This document shows, piece by piece, positions 1-8,748 of a stretch of 64,000 bases of DNA; positions within the stretch are counted from its first letter, which is position 1; every line of letters starts with the position of its first letter. The translations under genes were made by a program, and so were the position numbers. This DNA is from Bacteroidales bacterium (GTDB taxonomy: Bacteria > Bacteroidota > Bacteroidia > Bacteroidales > UBA3824). The stretch covers positions 62,001-126,000 of the forward strand of contig JAEDDH010000005.1 of assembly GCA_016293845.1 (NCBI GenBank). Direction: 5' to 3'. Under the pieces are notes generated by a model. The model saw only the letters and a list, made by a program, of their open reading frames with translations, searched no databases and was not told where the DNA came from.

Positions 1-127
1 AAGCGTTACACCGTTATCTAAAAACAAAGGGAAAATTGGAGCAAATAACGGAAAATGACGGACTTTTTAGATTGAAAACCATAATTATTGGTAAATTTCA
101 AAGATTTTTATTTGGTTGATTATTTCG

Positions 128-135
128 TATATTTG
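128..135 (+). promoter_or_regulatory. Possible Bacteroidetes -7 box upstream of the CAP gene
   Basis: TATATTTG fits the Bacteroidetes -7 consensus TAnnTTTG and lies about 120 bases before the first CAP-domain gene. A TTTG at 111-114 is closer than the usual 19-20 base spacing, so the -33 element is uncertain. Apart from this I see nothing coding in bases 1-257. Confidence 0.3.
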
Positions 136-257
136 TGCGTATGATTAAAGGTGAAAAAAAACCGAATAAATTTTTAATTATTTTATGGAATATTTGTTAA
201 TCCTTACTCTATATGGCGAAATTAAAAATTTTGTGAAACCATTAAAATTATAGCATT

Positions 258-1355
258 ATGAAGTTAAAATTTTTAGCATTAACCGTTTTAATGTCGGTTT
301 TTAGTTACGGAGCCTACTCGCAGATTACTTATGGCAAACCTATGTCTCGAGCCTTTGCGGGTAAAACACAGGGAGGCAAAACAGGATTGAAACCTTCTGT
401 GAGCAAAATTTCGCAGGGTAACGTCACAAACTCTAACTCAACCACTTCGTCTGCCGCACAGTTTACTAATGAGCAGATAGCTAAAGCCAACACTGCAAAA
501 GACGCATCTTATCTTACTCAAGCCGAAAAAGATGTTATTTTATATTGCAACCTTGCACGTTTAGACGGACCAACTTTTATCAATCAGTATCTTGGCAAGT
601 TGAAAGGTTCGTCTAATACTTACGAAAAATCGCTTCTTGAAGATTTGGCAACCATTAAGAATTTGCCAATGCTCAAACCCAACAGCAAGTTGGCTAAGGC
701 TGCCAAGTATCACGTCGATGATATAGGTCCTAAGGGTTTGGTTCAGCACGAATCTTCTGACGGCACCAACTGCGGCAACCGTGTGCGTAAATATTATAAA
801 GGTGGATACATCGGCGAAAATATCGATTTTGGTCCTTCGGCAGCTATGGATATTGTTTTAGACTTGCTTGTTGACGAAGACGTAGAGGGCGCTGGACACC
901 GCAAAAATATTCTCAACCTCAATTTTACCCGCATAGGTGTTTCTATAGGTGCTCACAGTGAATACAGAAATTGTTGTGTTCAAGATTTTGCCGATTCTGC
1001 CGGTGATACCGAAGACAATAATGTAAAACCAGACAACAACAATAATAATAATAATGTAACCCCCAACCGTCCAAGCAACGACCGTCCAAACAACAACCGT
1101 TACGATGACGAGGATGACGACGATGATTATTACTGTGATAATTACGGTGATGATGACGACGACGATCTCTATGATGATGATGATATTGATCAATGGATTT
1201 CCAGTTTGTTTGACGACGATGATTATTGCGACGACGACGATGATTATTACAGCGATGATTATTGCGACGAAGAGGAAGACTATTTCGACGACGACGATTG
1301 CAACTATTACGACGACGATGAGGATTACGATTATTATGATGGTTGGGATTTTTAA
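258..1355 (+). CDS. Secreted CAP (SCP/PR-1) domain protein with Asp-rich tail
   Basis: Exported protein of 365 residues. Residues 1-22 form a signal peptide ending in AYSQ. Residues about 60-250 are a CAP-superfamily domain: LTQAEKDVILYCNLARLDG at the start, then the His-containing segments VQHESSDGTNCG, GENIDFG and GAGHRKNIL typical of bacterial SCP/PR-1 proteins. An Asn-rich linker (about 260-275) leads to a tail of roughly 95 residues that is mostly Asp with Tyr and a few Cys, encoded by GAT/GAC runs. CAP proteins bind diverse ligands and some are proteases; no function can be assigned here. The tail might bind cations or associate with the cell surface, which is inference. It is followed after 10 bases by a second CAP gene, so the two are probably co-transcribed. 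Confidence 0.85.
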   Translation: MKLKFLALTVLMSVFSYGAYSQITYGKPMSRAFAGKTQGGKTGLKPSVSKISQGNVTNSNSTTSSAAQFTNEQIAKANTAKDASYLTQAEKDVILYCNLARLDGPTFINQYLGKLKGSSNTYEKSLLEDLATIKNLPMLKPNSKLAKAAKYHVDDIGPKGLVQHESSDGTNCGNRVRKYYKGGYIGENIDFGPSAAMDIVLDLLVDEDVEGAGHRKNILNLNFTRIGVSIGAHSEYRNCCVQDFADSAGDTEDNNVKPDNNNNNNNVTPNRPSNDRPNNNRYDDEDDDDDYYCDNYGDDDDDDLYDDDDIDQWISSLFDDDDYCDDDDDYYSDDYCDEEEDYFDDDDCNYYDDDEDYDYYDGWDF

Positions 1356-1365
1356 ATAAAACTCT

Positions 1366-2898
1366 ATGATTATAAGGTATTTATCATTATCACTCCTTTT
1401 AACAGTTTGCGCATTTACCCTTAATGCGCAAACTATTGAGGAGAAAATAGCCGAATGTGAAAAGTATTGGGATCCCGAAGTGCTTAAGCGTGCCAATACT
1501 GCCAAGGATGCAGATTATCTCAGCGAGATTAGCAAACAGAGTATCTATTTTGCCAACCTTGCCCGTTTTGACGGACCGCTTTTTGCTAAAACCTTTATGG
1601 CTACTATGTGCAGCGATTGGGAAACCAACACAAGTGAAAATTTCAAGACATTGAAAGAAGACCTTGCCAAGTCGGTGGGATTATTTCCTTTGCGTCCCGA
1701 TCCTGGTTTGACTGCTGCTGCTCAGTCGCACGCCGAAGATGACAAAAAAGACGCTCATACTTCTGGCGACGGCACCAGCTGTACTCAACGAGTGGCTGTG
1801 AAATTTAAATGTCGCAACTATGGTGCTGAAAATATAGCTTGGGGCAGATATACAAACGGTCTGCAGCCCATTATTCAATGGCTTATCGACAACGGCAATG
1901 CTCCTCACTACGGACACCGCCGCCATATACTTGGACCCGGATACACCAATTTGGGCGTAGGGTTGTCGTGTAATCCTTCCGATGGTGGCTGCTGTATGGT
2001 GCAAGATTTTGGACGCTATCGCGACGAGGAGGTTTTGGATTACATATACAAAAATTTTCCCGAGCGCCTGATTAAGTTGGCCGATGTGGCGCGTAACGTT
2101 GATTATATGAACGAGAAGGAAAAAGACCTAATTATGATAGCCAATGTGGCAAGGCTTGATCTTCGGTTGTTTAATCAAAAGGTGATGAAGGAACTTAATC
2201 CCGAACCCGATACCGCTATTATTCATTATATTGAATCAAAATATGATGTGCCTATGTGCCTCCTGTATCCCGACCGTAGGGTGCAGAATTTTGCTTACGA
2301 GCGCGTATCTTCGGAAGATTTTGTGCCTTTTGAACCTGTTTTAACTGATACTCAAGATAAAAGATGGAATTGGAGGCAGTCGTATGGTTGGAACTGTACA
2401 TTGTGGACTATTCTGTTTTCGAGGGCTCTTTACGATGAGGTTAACTATTCTGTGGGATACAAGTTTGCATATAGTCCCACAAAAGGATATGCTTTTACGC
2501 AGTATGTTTGGCATACCAAATCAGACGAAGGTTGGGATTATAAACTCACTTCCGAACTATATCAGCCATCAAATAATGATAAGCCCAATCCAAATAGTTT
2601 TCCTGTAAATGATTCTGTAGAACCTATTGTGCCTGTAGAACCACCTTCTAACGGCAACAAAGTTCGCCCCATTTTAGACGCTGTATACGAAGAGGGCACG
2701 GCTGTTCCCGCCGAAGAAGAAGAGTATAACGATGACGACGACGATTATTACGACGATGATGACGATGATGAAGAATATGACGACGACGATGAAGAATATG
2801 ACGATGAAGAATATGATGACAACGATGAAGAAGATGATGAATATCATCACCATCCCGGTCACCATCATCACCACCATCACCATTACAACCGTTATTAA
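1366..2898 (+). CDS. Secreted protein with CAP domain, second CAP-like region and Asp/Glu/His tail
   Basis: Exported protein of 510 residues with a signal peptide (1-22, ending in LNAQ). The first CAP domain spans about 50-225 (SIYFANLARFDGPLF, then GENIAWG and YGHRRHILG). A second, weaker copy spans about 235-400: its opening MNEKEKDLIMIANVARLDL matches the first, but the conserved His segments are missing. The C-terminus is acidic (about 445-490, Asp/Glu/Tyr) and ends with eleven His residues close to the last residue. This looks like an internal duplication of the upstream gene's architecture. The poly-acid plus poly-His end suggests metal binding or surface retention, but that is inference. 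The next gene, encoding a caspase-fold protein, begins 32 bases downstream on the same strand. Confidence 0.83.
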   Translation: MIIRYLSLSLLLTVCAFTLNAQTIEEKIAECEKYWDPEVLKRANTAKDADYLSEISKQSIYFANLARFDGPLFAKTFMATMCSDWETNTSENFKTLKEDLAKSVGLFPLRPDPGLTAAAQSHAEDDKKDAHTSGDGTSCTQRVAVKFKCRNYGAENIAWGRYTNGLQPIIQWLIDNGNAPHYGHRRHILGPGYTNLGVGLSCNPSDGGCCMVQDFGRYRDEEVLDYIYKNFPERLIKLADVARNVDYMNEKEKDLIMIANVARLDLRLFNQKVMKELNPEPDTAIIHYIESKYDVPMCLLYPDRRVQNFAYERVSSEDFVPFEPVLTDTQDKRWNWRQSYGWNCTLWTILFSRALYDEVNYSVGYKFAYSPTKGYAFTQYVWHTKSDEGWDYKLTSELYQPSNNDKPNPNSFPVNDSVEPIVPVEPPSNGNKVRPILDAVYEEGTAVPAEEEEYNDDDDDYYDDDDDDEEYDDDDEEYDDEEYDDNDEEDDEYHHHPGHHHHHHHHYNRY

Positions 2899-2930
2899 TG
2901 AATAAATAATTTATTAAATATTATAAATTT

Positions 2931-4292
2931 ATGAAAAAGTATTTAATGTTTTTCTTTATGTCTGTGCTGTGCTTTGCTGCTAATGCGCAGACGTTTTACG
3001 AAGTACAGTACTACGATGTGTACGAAAAGGAAAATTACCTCGGTTTAATGACCTATTGGAACAACGACAGATGCACAATGCGTTGTATCCCAATGAGCGG
3101 CGAAGATGTTTATTGGGAATGTTCTTATTCGGCTTCTTTTGATAAAGAAGACGGTGTTAACTATATGATTTTTAGCCCTGTTCCCGAAAAAGGGAAGGAA
3201 AATCTCGCTTATCCTTACTTTGCTTGGACATGGACAAAAAGCAACGCTTCTGACCAATCAGAAACTCCTTTGGTATTCTTCGATGCCGAAGACGAAGATG
3301 AAGAGATGGTAGAGGCTAAATATTTTGATGAAATCGACCTCGCTGATATGGACGAAGAGTATATCGGACAGTTTTACGACAAATCTGAAAGAATGTACAC
3401 TGTTATTACACAGGCTTGCAATCTTGTTAATAATCAAAGACCTGAACCACAAAGACCGTCTAACAACGATAACAACAACGTTAATCCAACACCAACACCA
3501 ACTCCCTCTCCCTCACAGCCAGTCAACAACAGCGCCGCTGTTACAATGCACTTTGTAATGGTGGCTGCCACCAAAGACGAGAGTATTGGCGAAAGCGTTC
3601 AAACCGACCTCCAACTTGCTCAGCCTAAGTTTCGTGAGTATGCCAACAACCTTGGAATCGAGTACAAAGAGCATATAATTTCGGGTAACTCGTTTAATAA
3701 GAACAACATAATGAACACTCTCAATGGTATCAACGCCGCCAAAAACGATATTATAGTGTTTCTCTATTCGGGACACGGTTTCCGTTTCGACGACGATACC
3801 GATGCCTATCCCCGTATGTATCTTGCTTACGATGAGGATGTTAATGCCTATAATTATCTTGGTGTAACTGATGTTTACAATCTTCTTGTTAAGAAAAACG
3901 CCCGCCTTACTATAGTGCTCACCGACTGTTGCAATTCTAATTATGGCGCTACACGTCAAGAGGTTGAAGGCTCGGGTTTGAAATCGCGCGGTCACAACAA
4001 TTACGACGTAAAAAAACTCGAAAAACTCTTTATTACATCTTCGGGTAGCGTTAAGGCCACAGCAGCAAAAGCAGGTCAATATGCATTGTGCGATGCTCAG
4101 GGCGGTTTCTTATTGACATCGTTTCTCAACAACATCAACTCGGCAATAAGCGCAGTTTCGAGCGAAGTGCCATCGTGGCAGACTATTCTCGACAATGCAA
4201 GCAATTATGTAAAAAACAAAACATCAAATGATTACGGCGAAGATGGCAATTCTGATCCACAAGTTGTGGTAAAAAGCGTTAATATTAAGTAG
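2931..4292 (+). CDS. Secreted caspase-fold (peptidase C14, metacaspase-like) protein
   Basis: Exported protein of 453 residues with signal peptide MKKYLMFFFMSVLCFAANAQ. Residues 21-165 are an unrecognised domain, followed by an Asn/Pro/Thr-rich linker (about 175-200). Residues about 203-450 are a peptidase C14 domain: the catalytic His is H282 in SGHGF, at the end of a hydrophobic strand, and the catalytic Cys is C334 in DCCNSN, aligned with the metacaspase DSCHSG motif. Both dyad residues are present, so an active cysteine endopeptidase (C14 enzymes usually prefer basic or Asp P1) is plausible in the periplasm or outside the cell. It is the third member of a run of exported proteins with the two CAP genes. 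The substrate is unknown. Confidence 0.85.
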   Translation: MKKYLMFFFMSVLCFAANAQTFYEVQYYDVYEKENYLGLMTYWNNDRCTMRCIPMSGEDVYWECSYSASFDKEDGVNYMIFSPVPEKGKENLAYPYFAWTWTKSNASDQSETPLVFFDAEDEDEEMVEAKYFDEIDLADMDEEYIGQFYDKSERMYTVITQACNLVNNQRPEPQRPSNNDNNNVNPTPTPTPSPSQPVNNSAAVTMHFVMVAATKDESIGESVQTDLQLAQPKFREYANNLGIEYKEHIISGNSFNKNNIMNTLNGINAAKNDIIVFLYSGHGFRFDDDTDAYPRMYLAYDEDVNAYNYLGVTDVYNLLVKKNARLTIVLTDCCNSNYGATRQEVEGSGLKSRGHNNYDVKKLEKLFITSSGSVKATAAKAGQYALCDAQGGFLLTSFLNNINSAISAVSSEVPSWQTILDNASNYVKNKTSNDYGEDGNSDPQVVVKSVNIK

Positions 4293-4303
4293 CTAATGAT
4301 TAA

Positions 4304-5197
4304 ATGAAATCCCGAGTAGCGATATTGTTATTAGTATTGTCGTTTTCGCAGTCAATGGCGCAAGAGGATGCTATTCAATTAAAAATAGATAGCCTTCTTG
4401 CGATTATTACGCCAAATATGTCAGACACCGCCAAGGCAGGTATTTATCATAGCATTGGTGCTCTATCAGATAATATGGACACTACAATTAAATATGCATC
4501 GCTTTCAAATGCCTTATGCTATGAAAAATATATGCTATTATTGGCGACAACTATTACAATATTGGCTCGGGATATTATTTACAAGACCGTTCGCGCGAGG
4601 CATTAGATTATTTTTTTAGATCTCTATATGGCAATGGCTTCCAAAAACGACGAAAGGCCTTACGCCGATTAATATCTTGCATACTTGACAGAAGATCTGC
4701 GTTAATTGACTGCTTCGGATTATTATTCTCTTCTTTCTAATGTATACCGAAACCTTGGCGATTATAAAAACGCTTTAGAAGCCTCTGACAAAATGCACGA
4801 ATACTGAGCTTCGGCTATTAATGATAGCACAATGAACGCTGTGGCTAAGTTTCGTGCCGAGCAAGAAATCAAGATTCATCGCTCCGAAGCCGAAGCCAAA
4901 CAAACTCTTATGCGGATTATTATAATTGCACTCTTTGTTGGATTTGTGCTTGCCTCGCTAATGGTCTTCTATATTATAAAGGACAAGCCTCGCGACATTG
5001 TTAGCGGTGATTTTTTCTATGTGGCAAGTTGCGGAAAGTATAACGTATTGATTACCGCTGACTGCACAGGACACGGTATTCCCGGAGTGTTTCTTTCTAT
5101 GCTCGGCATTTCTGCGTTGAAAGAGTTTAGCGTTACCGAATGGCGCAACGGTTGTCCGCAAGTTGATGATATGACGCTGATAGGGGTGAGGGTGTAA
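4304..5197 (+). pseudogene. Remnant of a TPR-TM-SpoIIE (PP2C-type) phosphatase gene
   Basis: The start is intact: a signal peptide (MKSRVAILLLVLSFSQSMAQ) and the beginning of a helical, TPR-like region up to about 4570. The frame then breaks several times. Near 4832-5197 one frame resumes with a coiled coil and a membrane segment (IIIIALFVGFVLASLMVFYI) joined directly to the phosphatase motif KPRDIVSGDF, then ADCTGHGIPGVFLSMLG, then directly the terminal DDMTLIGV motif. Comparison with the intact paralogue at 26385-27548 shows that the linker before the phosphatase domain and its middle (about 120 residues) are gone. The remnant ends 8 bases from a convergent gene. It was once a sensor phosphatase and can no longer be active. 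Confidence 0.8.
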
Positions 5198-5205
5198 TTA
5201 CCCGA

Positions 5206-5970
5206 TTATTTCTCGAATCCAGTAGGATTTGCCAAGTTTTCGTACGAAATTAAATCCACTTTTGCCGAACCTACCAAGAGGCTCATCTGAGCGCGGATAG
5301 GAATTTTGTTGTCGTCGGCTGATATCCAAAGTTTGAGAGCGTCCTTGTCGGTAAATACGCCCGAAACCTCTACCACAGGCACAAACTTGTAGCATTTTAT
5401 TTTGCCGAGTTTGCCCATTTTTAGCGTTTCTGTTTCAACGTATTTTACTTGCAAAGCCCATTCTTCATTACCAAACCAAGTGTTTACCGATATTATCTGA
5501 CCCTTGTAGAGTTTGCTCAAATCCATTGTGCGGAGGTAGTATGCCGCAGAAACAATATCATAGCAGTTTGCTTTCACCTTGTGGTCGCCCGATTTGGTGC
5601 TGTTGATAGAGTTGTTCTCGTGATCGAATGTAACTGTAATCTTGCGGTTGTAAGATGAACCTTCGCGAACATCTTCTAACGATTTGTAAGGCAAACACTT
5701 GTTATTTGGATCCATCCACGATTGATAGTCTTCGCTGATTTTGTAAATTTTGTCTACGAGACCCACCGTTTTGCCGAATGCCTTAACGTGCATTATCTGT
5801 TTACCTTCGTAGGTTAGAGCGCGAGTTTCGAGACTCATTTTTGCGCCAGTTACAAAGGCGTAATAGATTTCGTAGGTGAGTTTCTCTTTTGGACCAAACG
5901 CAGGTGGTATCTGCGCCGAGGCAAATAGTGCCGAAGTCATAAGTAGTACGGTTAATAATATGGTTTTCAT
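5206..5970 (-). CDS. DUF3108 family exported protein
   Basis: Protein of 254 residues with signal peptide MKTILLTVLLMTSALFASAQ and a mature part of alternating beta strands. FGPKEKLTYEIYYAFVTGAK near the N-terminus and the later segments KLWISADDNKIPIRAQ and LLVGSAKVDLI are characteristic of DUF3108, a family of periplasmic or envelope beta-rich proteins of unknown function in Bacteroidetes and Proteobacteria. It follows tsaB after 4 bases on the same strand, so it is probably in the same transcript. No enzymatic motif is visible. Confidence 0.82.
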   Translation of the reverse strand: MKTILLTVLLMTSALFASAQIPPAFGPKEKLTYEIYYAFVTGAKMSLETRALTYEGKQIMHVKAFGKTVGLVDKIYKISEDYQSWMDPNNKCLPYKSLEDVREGSSYNRKITVTFDHENNSINSTKSGDHKVKANCYDIVSAAYYLRTMDLSKLYKGQIISVNTWFGNEEWALQVKYVETETLKMGKLGKIKCYKFVPVVEVSGVFTDKDALKLWISADDNKIPIRAQMSLLVGSAKVDLISYENLANPTGFEK

Positions 5971-5974
5971 TATG

Positions 5975-6682
5975 TTAGTGTTTTAAAACGTTTTTATTTG
6001 ATATAACTGCAATAAAGTCTTTCAAGTAAAACGGCTCAAAATAAGCCACGTCTACAAATTGGTTGTTAACATACTGATTGTAGGTTAGTTGAGCCATATA
6101 GTCGGCAGATGGAGCAATTTCAGTGGCAAATACCGCTTTCGGGTTTTTGATTATGCCACTTATCTTGGCTGCCGCATTGCCTGTAAATACAACGTATTTG
6201 TCTTTAAAATATTCTGCATAACTTTCGTGGGTGATAATCTCGGCTTGACAAGCACGTAAACAATTGTTGTTCAGGTCAAAAACCTCGGAATATACCTCGT
6301 TTCTGCCAGCGTCTAATGTGGCGCAGACCACCGTCTCGGGGCTCTTGATAAACTCCTTATTATTAACAACTTTTAACGCCATTGCTTGCAAAGTGTCAAC
6401 AGCAATTAACTTTATGCCCGATTGGTATGCCATTCCTTTGGCGGTGGATGTGCCTATGCGCAGTCCTGTGTACGAGCCCGGTCCCTTGCTGATGGCTACT
6501 CCCGACAAGTCACTCACTTTTAAGTTGTTCTCTTTTAATATGTCCTCTATATATCGCGAAACTGCCGAAGCGTGATTGCGTTCGTGATTCTCTTTTAGCG
6601 TAATGGTTTCGGCATTGCGGCTAAGCGATACCGAACAGATGTCGGTAGAGGTTTCTATGTTGATGAAATAGTTTAGATTCAT
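5975..6682 (-). CDS. tsaB: tRNA threonylcarbamoyladenosine biosynthesis protein TsaB
   Basis: Protein of 235 residues with the ASKHA-fold signature of TsaB: INIETSTDICSVSL at the N-terminus and GVAISKGPGSYTGLRIG at about 60-76. TsaB is the non-catalytic partner that dimerises with TsaD and, with TsaE and TsaC, forms the t6A modification at position 37 of ANN-decoding tRNAs in the cytoplasm. Length is normal for the family. It lies 21 bases after the nucleoid-associated protein gene and 4 bases before the DUF3108 gene, so the three may form one operon. Confidence 0.93.
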   Translation of the reverse strand: MNLNYFINIETSTDICSVSLSRNAETITLKENHERNHASAVSRYIEDILKENNLKVSDLSGVAISKGPGSYTGLRIGTSTAKGMAYQSGIKLIAVDTLQAMALKVVNNKEFIKSPETVVCATLDAGRNEVYSEVFDLNNNCLRACQAEIITHESYAEYFKDKYVVFTGNAAAKISGIIKNPKAVFATEIAPSADYMAQLTYNQYVNNQFVDVAYFEPFYLKDFIAVISNKNVLKH

Positions 6683-6703
6683 TATCGTAACGTACTGTTA
6701 ATG

Positions 6704-7747
6704 TTATTCTTCTTCATCGTAGTAAAATTGGTAAAACTTCATTCCAGTTTCGGGGTCGACACCTCGGCTAATTCGGCTTTCGTCGCCGTGAATATAGATG
6801 TGGAAGTTTTTGTCGAGTTTTATTACGCTCTTCATTTTGGTCTGCTGTTTTTTGGCGGCATTTTCCGATACACCGAAATTGTCTTCAAACTCTACGTTCT
6901 TTTCTTCGGCGTATTGCTGTTTGTATTCGTTAAATGCCTCAATTACTTCGGGTTGCGAAAGCACGTTCTCCTCAAAATCTTGCTTGTCGAATTTCTCGTT
7001 TTCTTTGAAATATTTTTTCGACTTGTTGAGCATAGCAATTTGTTCAGGTTTTTCCACCTCGTGCTCCTCGTTGTAAACCTCCTCCACAAAGTCTTTGCAG
7101 AGTTCCATATATTTCTGAGTCTGATAAAAATCGTCTTTGCGCTGCTCTATGCCGAGAAAGTCGGTGCGCCAATATTGCGCCTCGCTCTGCTTGTTCACAT
7201 TGTCGATGATGTTGATTTTGTAGCCAAAATCTTGCTCTGTATTGTAGATGAGGCAGGCTTTGTCTATTTTGTTGAGGTTGATACCCTCTTCTATCTTTAT
7301 GTCAAAACGGTTGCCGCTGATGTCGATACGCAAGAAATCTTGTTTGGTTTCCGATTTGAAAATTCCCACTGCGTCAACAAGTTCGTCATCTACCACAAGG
7401 TCGGAGAAAGTGGCAATGTAGAGGTCGCCCGCTTTGATTTTTGGGTGGGAGCCAGCGTCGTACAATTTGGCTGCTATGGCTTTGCTTTCGGGAATAAAGT
7501 ATTCCTCGCTACTAAATATGTTGTTGATGGCAGTGTACACCTCGTTGTTGTCGGGCTGGCCTTTGGGCGTAAAATTGTAGAATGCCTCGTTGCTGAAATG
7601 TCCAAGAAAAAAGCCTTTGAGCATCTCCATAATAGAGTCGTTCAACATCAATTCTGTGTCGGAGAGAACCAACTGTTCTTCACGGGCTTTGTTGCCTGTT
7701 TTGTGAAGTATTACTTTATTTAATTTAGCGTTGCTGAAATCGAGCAT
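6704..7747 (-). CDS. Nucleoid-associated protein, NdpA/YejK-like (37 kDa family)
   Basis: Cytoplasmic protein of 347 residues resembling the 37-kDa nucleoid-associated family (PF04245), which in Bacteroidetes is about this length. Characteristic points are the N-terminal LNKVILHKTGNKAREE, the central YIATFSDLVVDDELVDAVGI segment and the C-terminal IHGDESRISRGVDPETGM. E. coli YejK binds the nucleoid; the molecular role is not known. A -7-like box lies 24 bases upstream of the start. The + strand frame opposite this gene is a shadow. Confidence 0.85.
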   Translation of the reverse strand: MLDFSNAKLNKVILHKTGNKAREEQLVLSDTELMLNDSIMEMLKGFFLGHFSNEAFYNFTPKGQPDNNEVYTAINNIFSSEEYFIPESKAIAAKLYDAGSHPKIKAGDLYIATFSDLVVDDELVDAVGIFKSETKQDFLRIDISGNRFDIKIEEGINLNKIDKACLIYNTEQDFGYKINIIDNVNKQSEAQYWRTDFLGIEQRKDDFYQTQKYMELCKDFVEEVYNEEHEVEKPEQIAMLNKSKKYFKENEKFDKQDFEENVLSQPEVIEAFNEYKQQYAEEKNVEFEDNFGVSENAAKKQQTKMKSVIKLDKNFHIYIHGDESRISRGVDPETGMKFYQFYYDEEE

Positions 7748-7770
7748 TTTAATTCATTTTTTTGTTGTTA

Positions 7771-7778
7771 CAAAGGTA
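7771..7778 (-). promoter_or_regulatory. Possible -7 box for the nucleoid-associated protein operon
   Basis: On the minus strand this reads TACCTTTG, a match to TAnnTTTG, 24 bases before the ATG at 7747. No clear TTTG lies at the expected upstream spacing. Confidence 0.4.
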
Positions 7779-7792
7779 CATATTTTTTTTTA

Positions 7793-8656
7793 TTAATAAC
7801 GTATCTTCTCGAAATTCTCGCCAAACACGCCAGCCACTTTTGCCACCGAAATAAATGCGTGTGTGTCGGTTTCGTCTATAATCTTCATTATCTTAGAGTA
7901 ATCCATCTTGCGGGCAATCACTATTATCACCTCGATAGGCTGTTTTGAATAATATCCGTGACCGTCAACAAGCGTTACGCCGCGACCTACTTCGCTCGAA
8001 ATCCTTGCCGCTATCTCGTTGCTGTGCCTACTAAAAACAGTAAATTGATACGATTGACGCCGTCCATCTAACAATTGGTCAAGTACATACGAGAAAACAA
8101 ACATCACCACGTAGCCATATACTATTTTCTCTACCGAATGAAATATCAAAAACGATGAGGCAATCACAATAAGGTCGTGATAGAGAATTATTTTGCCCGG
8201 CGAAATATTTTTACGTTTGGTAATCATAAAGGCGAGAATGTCTACACCGCCCGTGTTGCCGCCATTAAAAAAGGTTATCGACGTGGCAAAAGCCGAAAGT
8301 CCTGCTGCAATAAGCGAACACATAAATGCATCATCAACAAGAGGTTTCTCAAACCATCCGTCCATCATCATAAAGAACACCGCGATGCCAACGAACCCAA
8401 ACACCGAGTTGAGGGCAAATTTCAAGTCGATAATCTTGCTTGCCGCCAACACTAATACCGTATTAATAATAATGATGGATATACCAGTAGGGAAACCGCT
8501 TGCAAAATATATCAGAGCGGCAATACCCGACACACCTCCGCCCGTAATCTGCGACGGAATCAAAAATGCCGACCACGCAAACGCGTAGAGAAACAATCCG
8601 AATGTTATAAACACGTAGTTTTTAGCGTGTTGCTTAATTAGTTTTGCAATATCCAT
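7793..8656 (-). CDS. YitT family (DUF161/DUF2179) membrane protein
   Basis: Protein of 287 residues with five or so membrane helices in the first 200 residues (for example FGLFLYAFAWSAFLI and SIIIINTVLVLAASKII) and a soluble C-terminal DUF2179 domain (about 205-285: GVTLVDGHGYYSKQPIEVI). This two-part layout is the YitT family, inner-membrane proteins of unknown transport function found in Firmicutes and Bacteroidetes. The GGGVSGIAALIYF segment near the N-terminus is a family hallmark. It stands alone, transcribed toward the nucleoid-associated protein gene. Confidence 0.9.
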   Translation of the reverse strand: MDIAKLIKQHAKNYVFITFGLFLYAFAWSAFLIPSQITGGGVSGIAALIYFASGFPTGISIIIINTVLVLAASKIIDLKFALNSVFGFVGIAVFFMMMDGWFEKPLVDDAFMCSLIAAGLSAFATSITFFNGGNTGGVDILAFMITKRKNISPGKIILYHDLIVIASSFLIFHSVEKIVYGYVVMFVFSYVLDQLLDGRRQSYQFTVFSRHSNEIAARISSEVGRGVTLVDGHGYYSKQPIEVIIVIARKMDYSKIMKIIDETDTHAFISVAKVAGVFGENFEKIRY

Positions 8657-8748
8657 ATTTTTATATTTTAATAACGAAGGTAGAGATTTTTTTTTGAGAA
8701 TAAAAATAAATCGGTATATTTACAGCGGAAAAAATAAGATGATTATCT

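Noticed and set aside
1021..1110. AAC/AAT-rich tandem codons and GAT runs as a possible CRISPR or satellite array
   Set aside because: The repeats are in frame with a protein and are codon-level Asn and Asp runs, with no spacers or conserved repeat unit.
858..1505. A 215-codon minus-strand frame rich in Ile and Val opposite the acidic tail
   Set aside because: It is the reverse reading of the GAT/GAC/TAT run of the CAP gene tail. Composition is the direct mirror of Asp/Tyr codons, and it overlaps the start of the next CAP gene.
2674..2883. A minus-strand Ile/Val/Met-rich frame of 69 codons
   Set aside because: Mirror of the acidic and His-rich tail of the second CAP gene; no independent signal.
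6701..7723. A 340-codon plus-strand frame over the nucleoid-associated protein gene
   Set aside because: The minus-strand protein has clear family similarity and covers the same bases; the plus frame is Phe/Val-rich and resembles no family.
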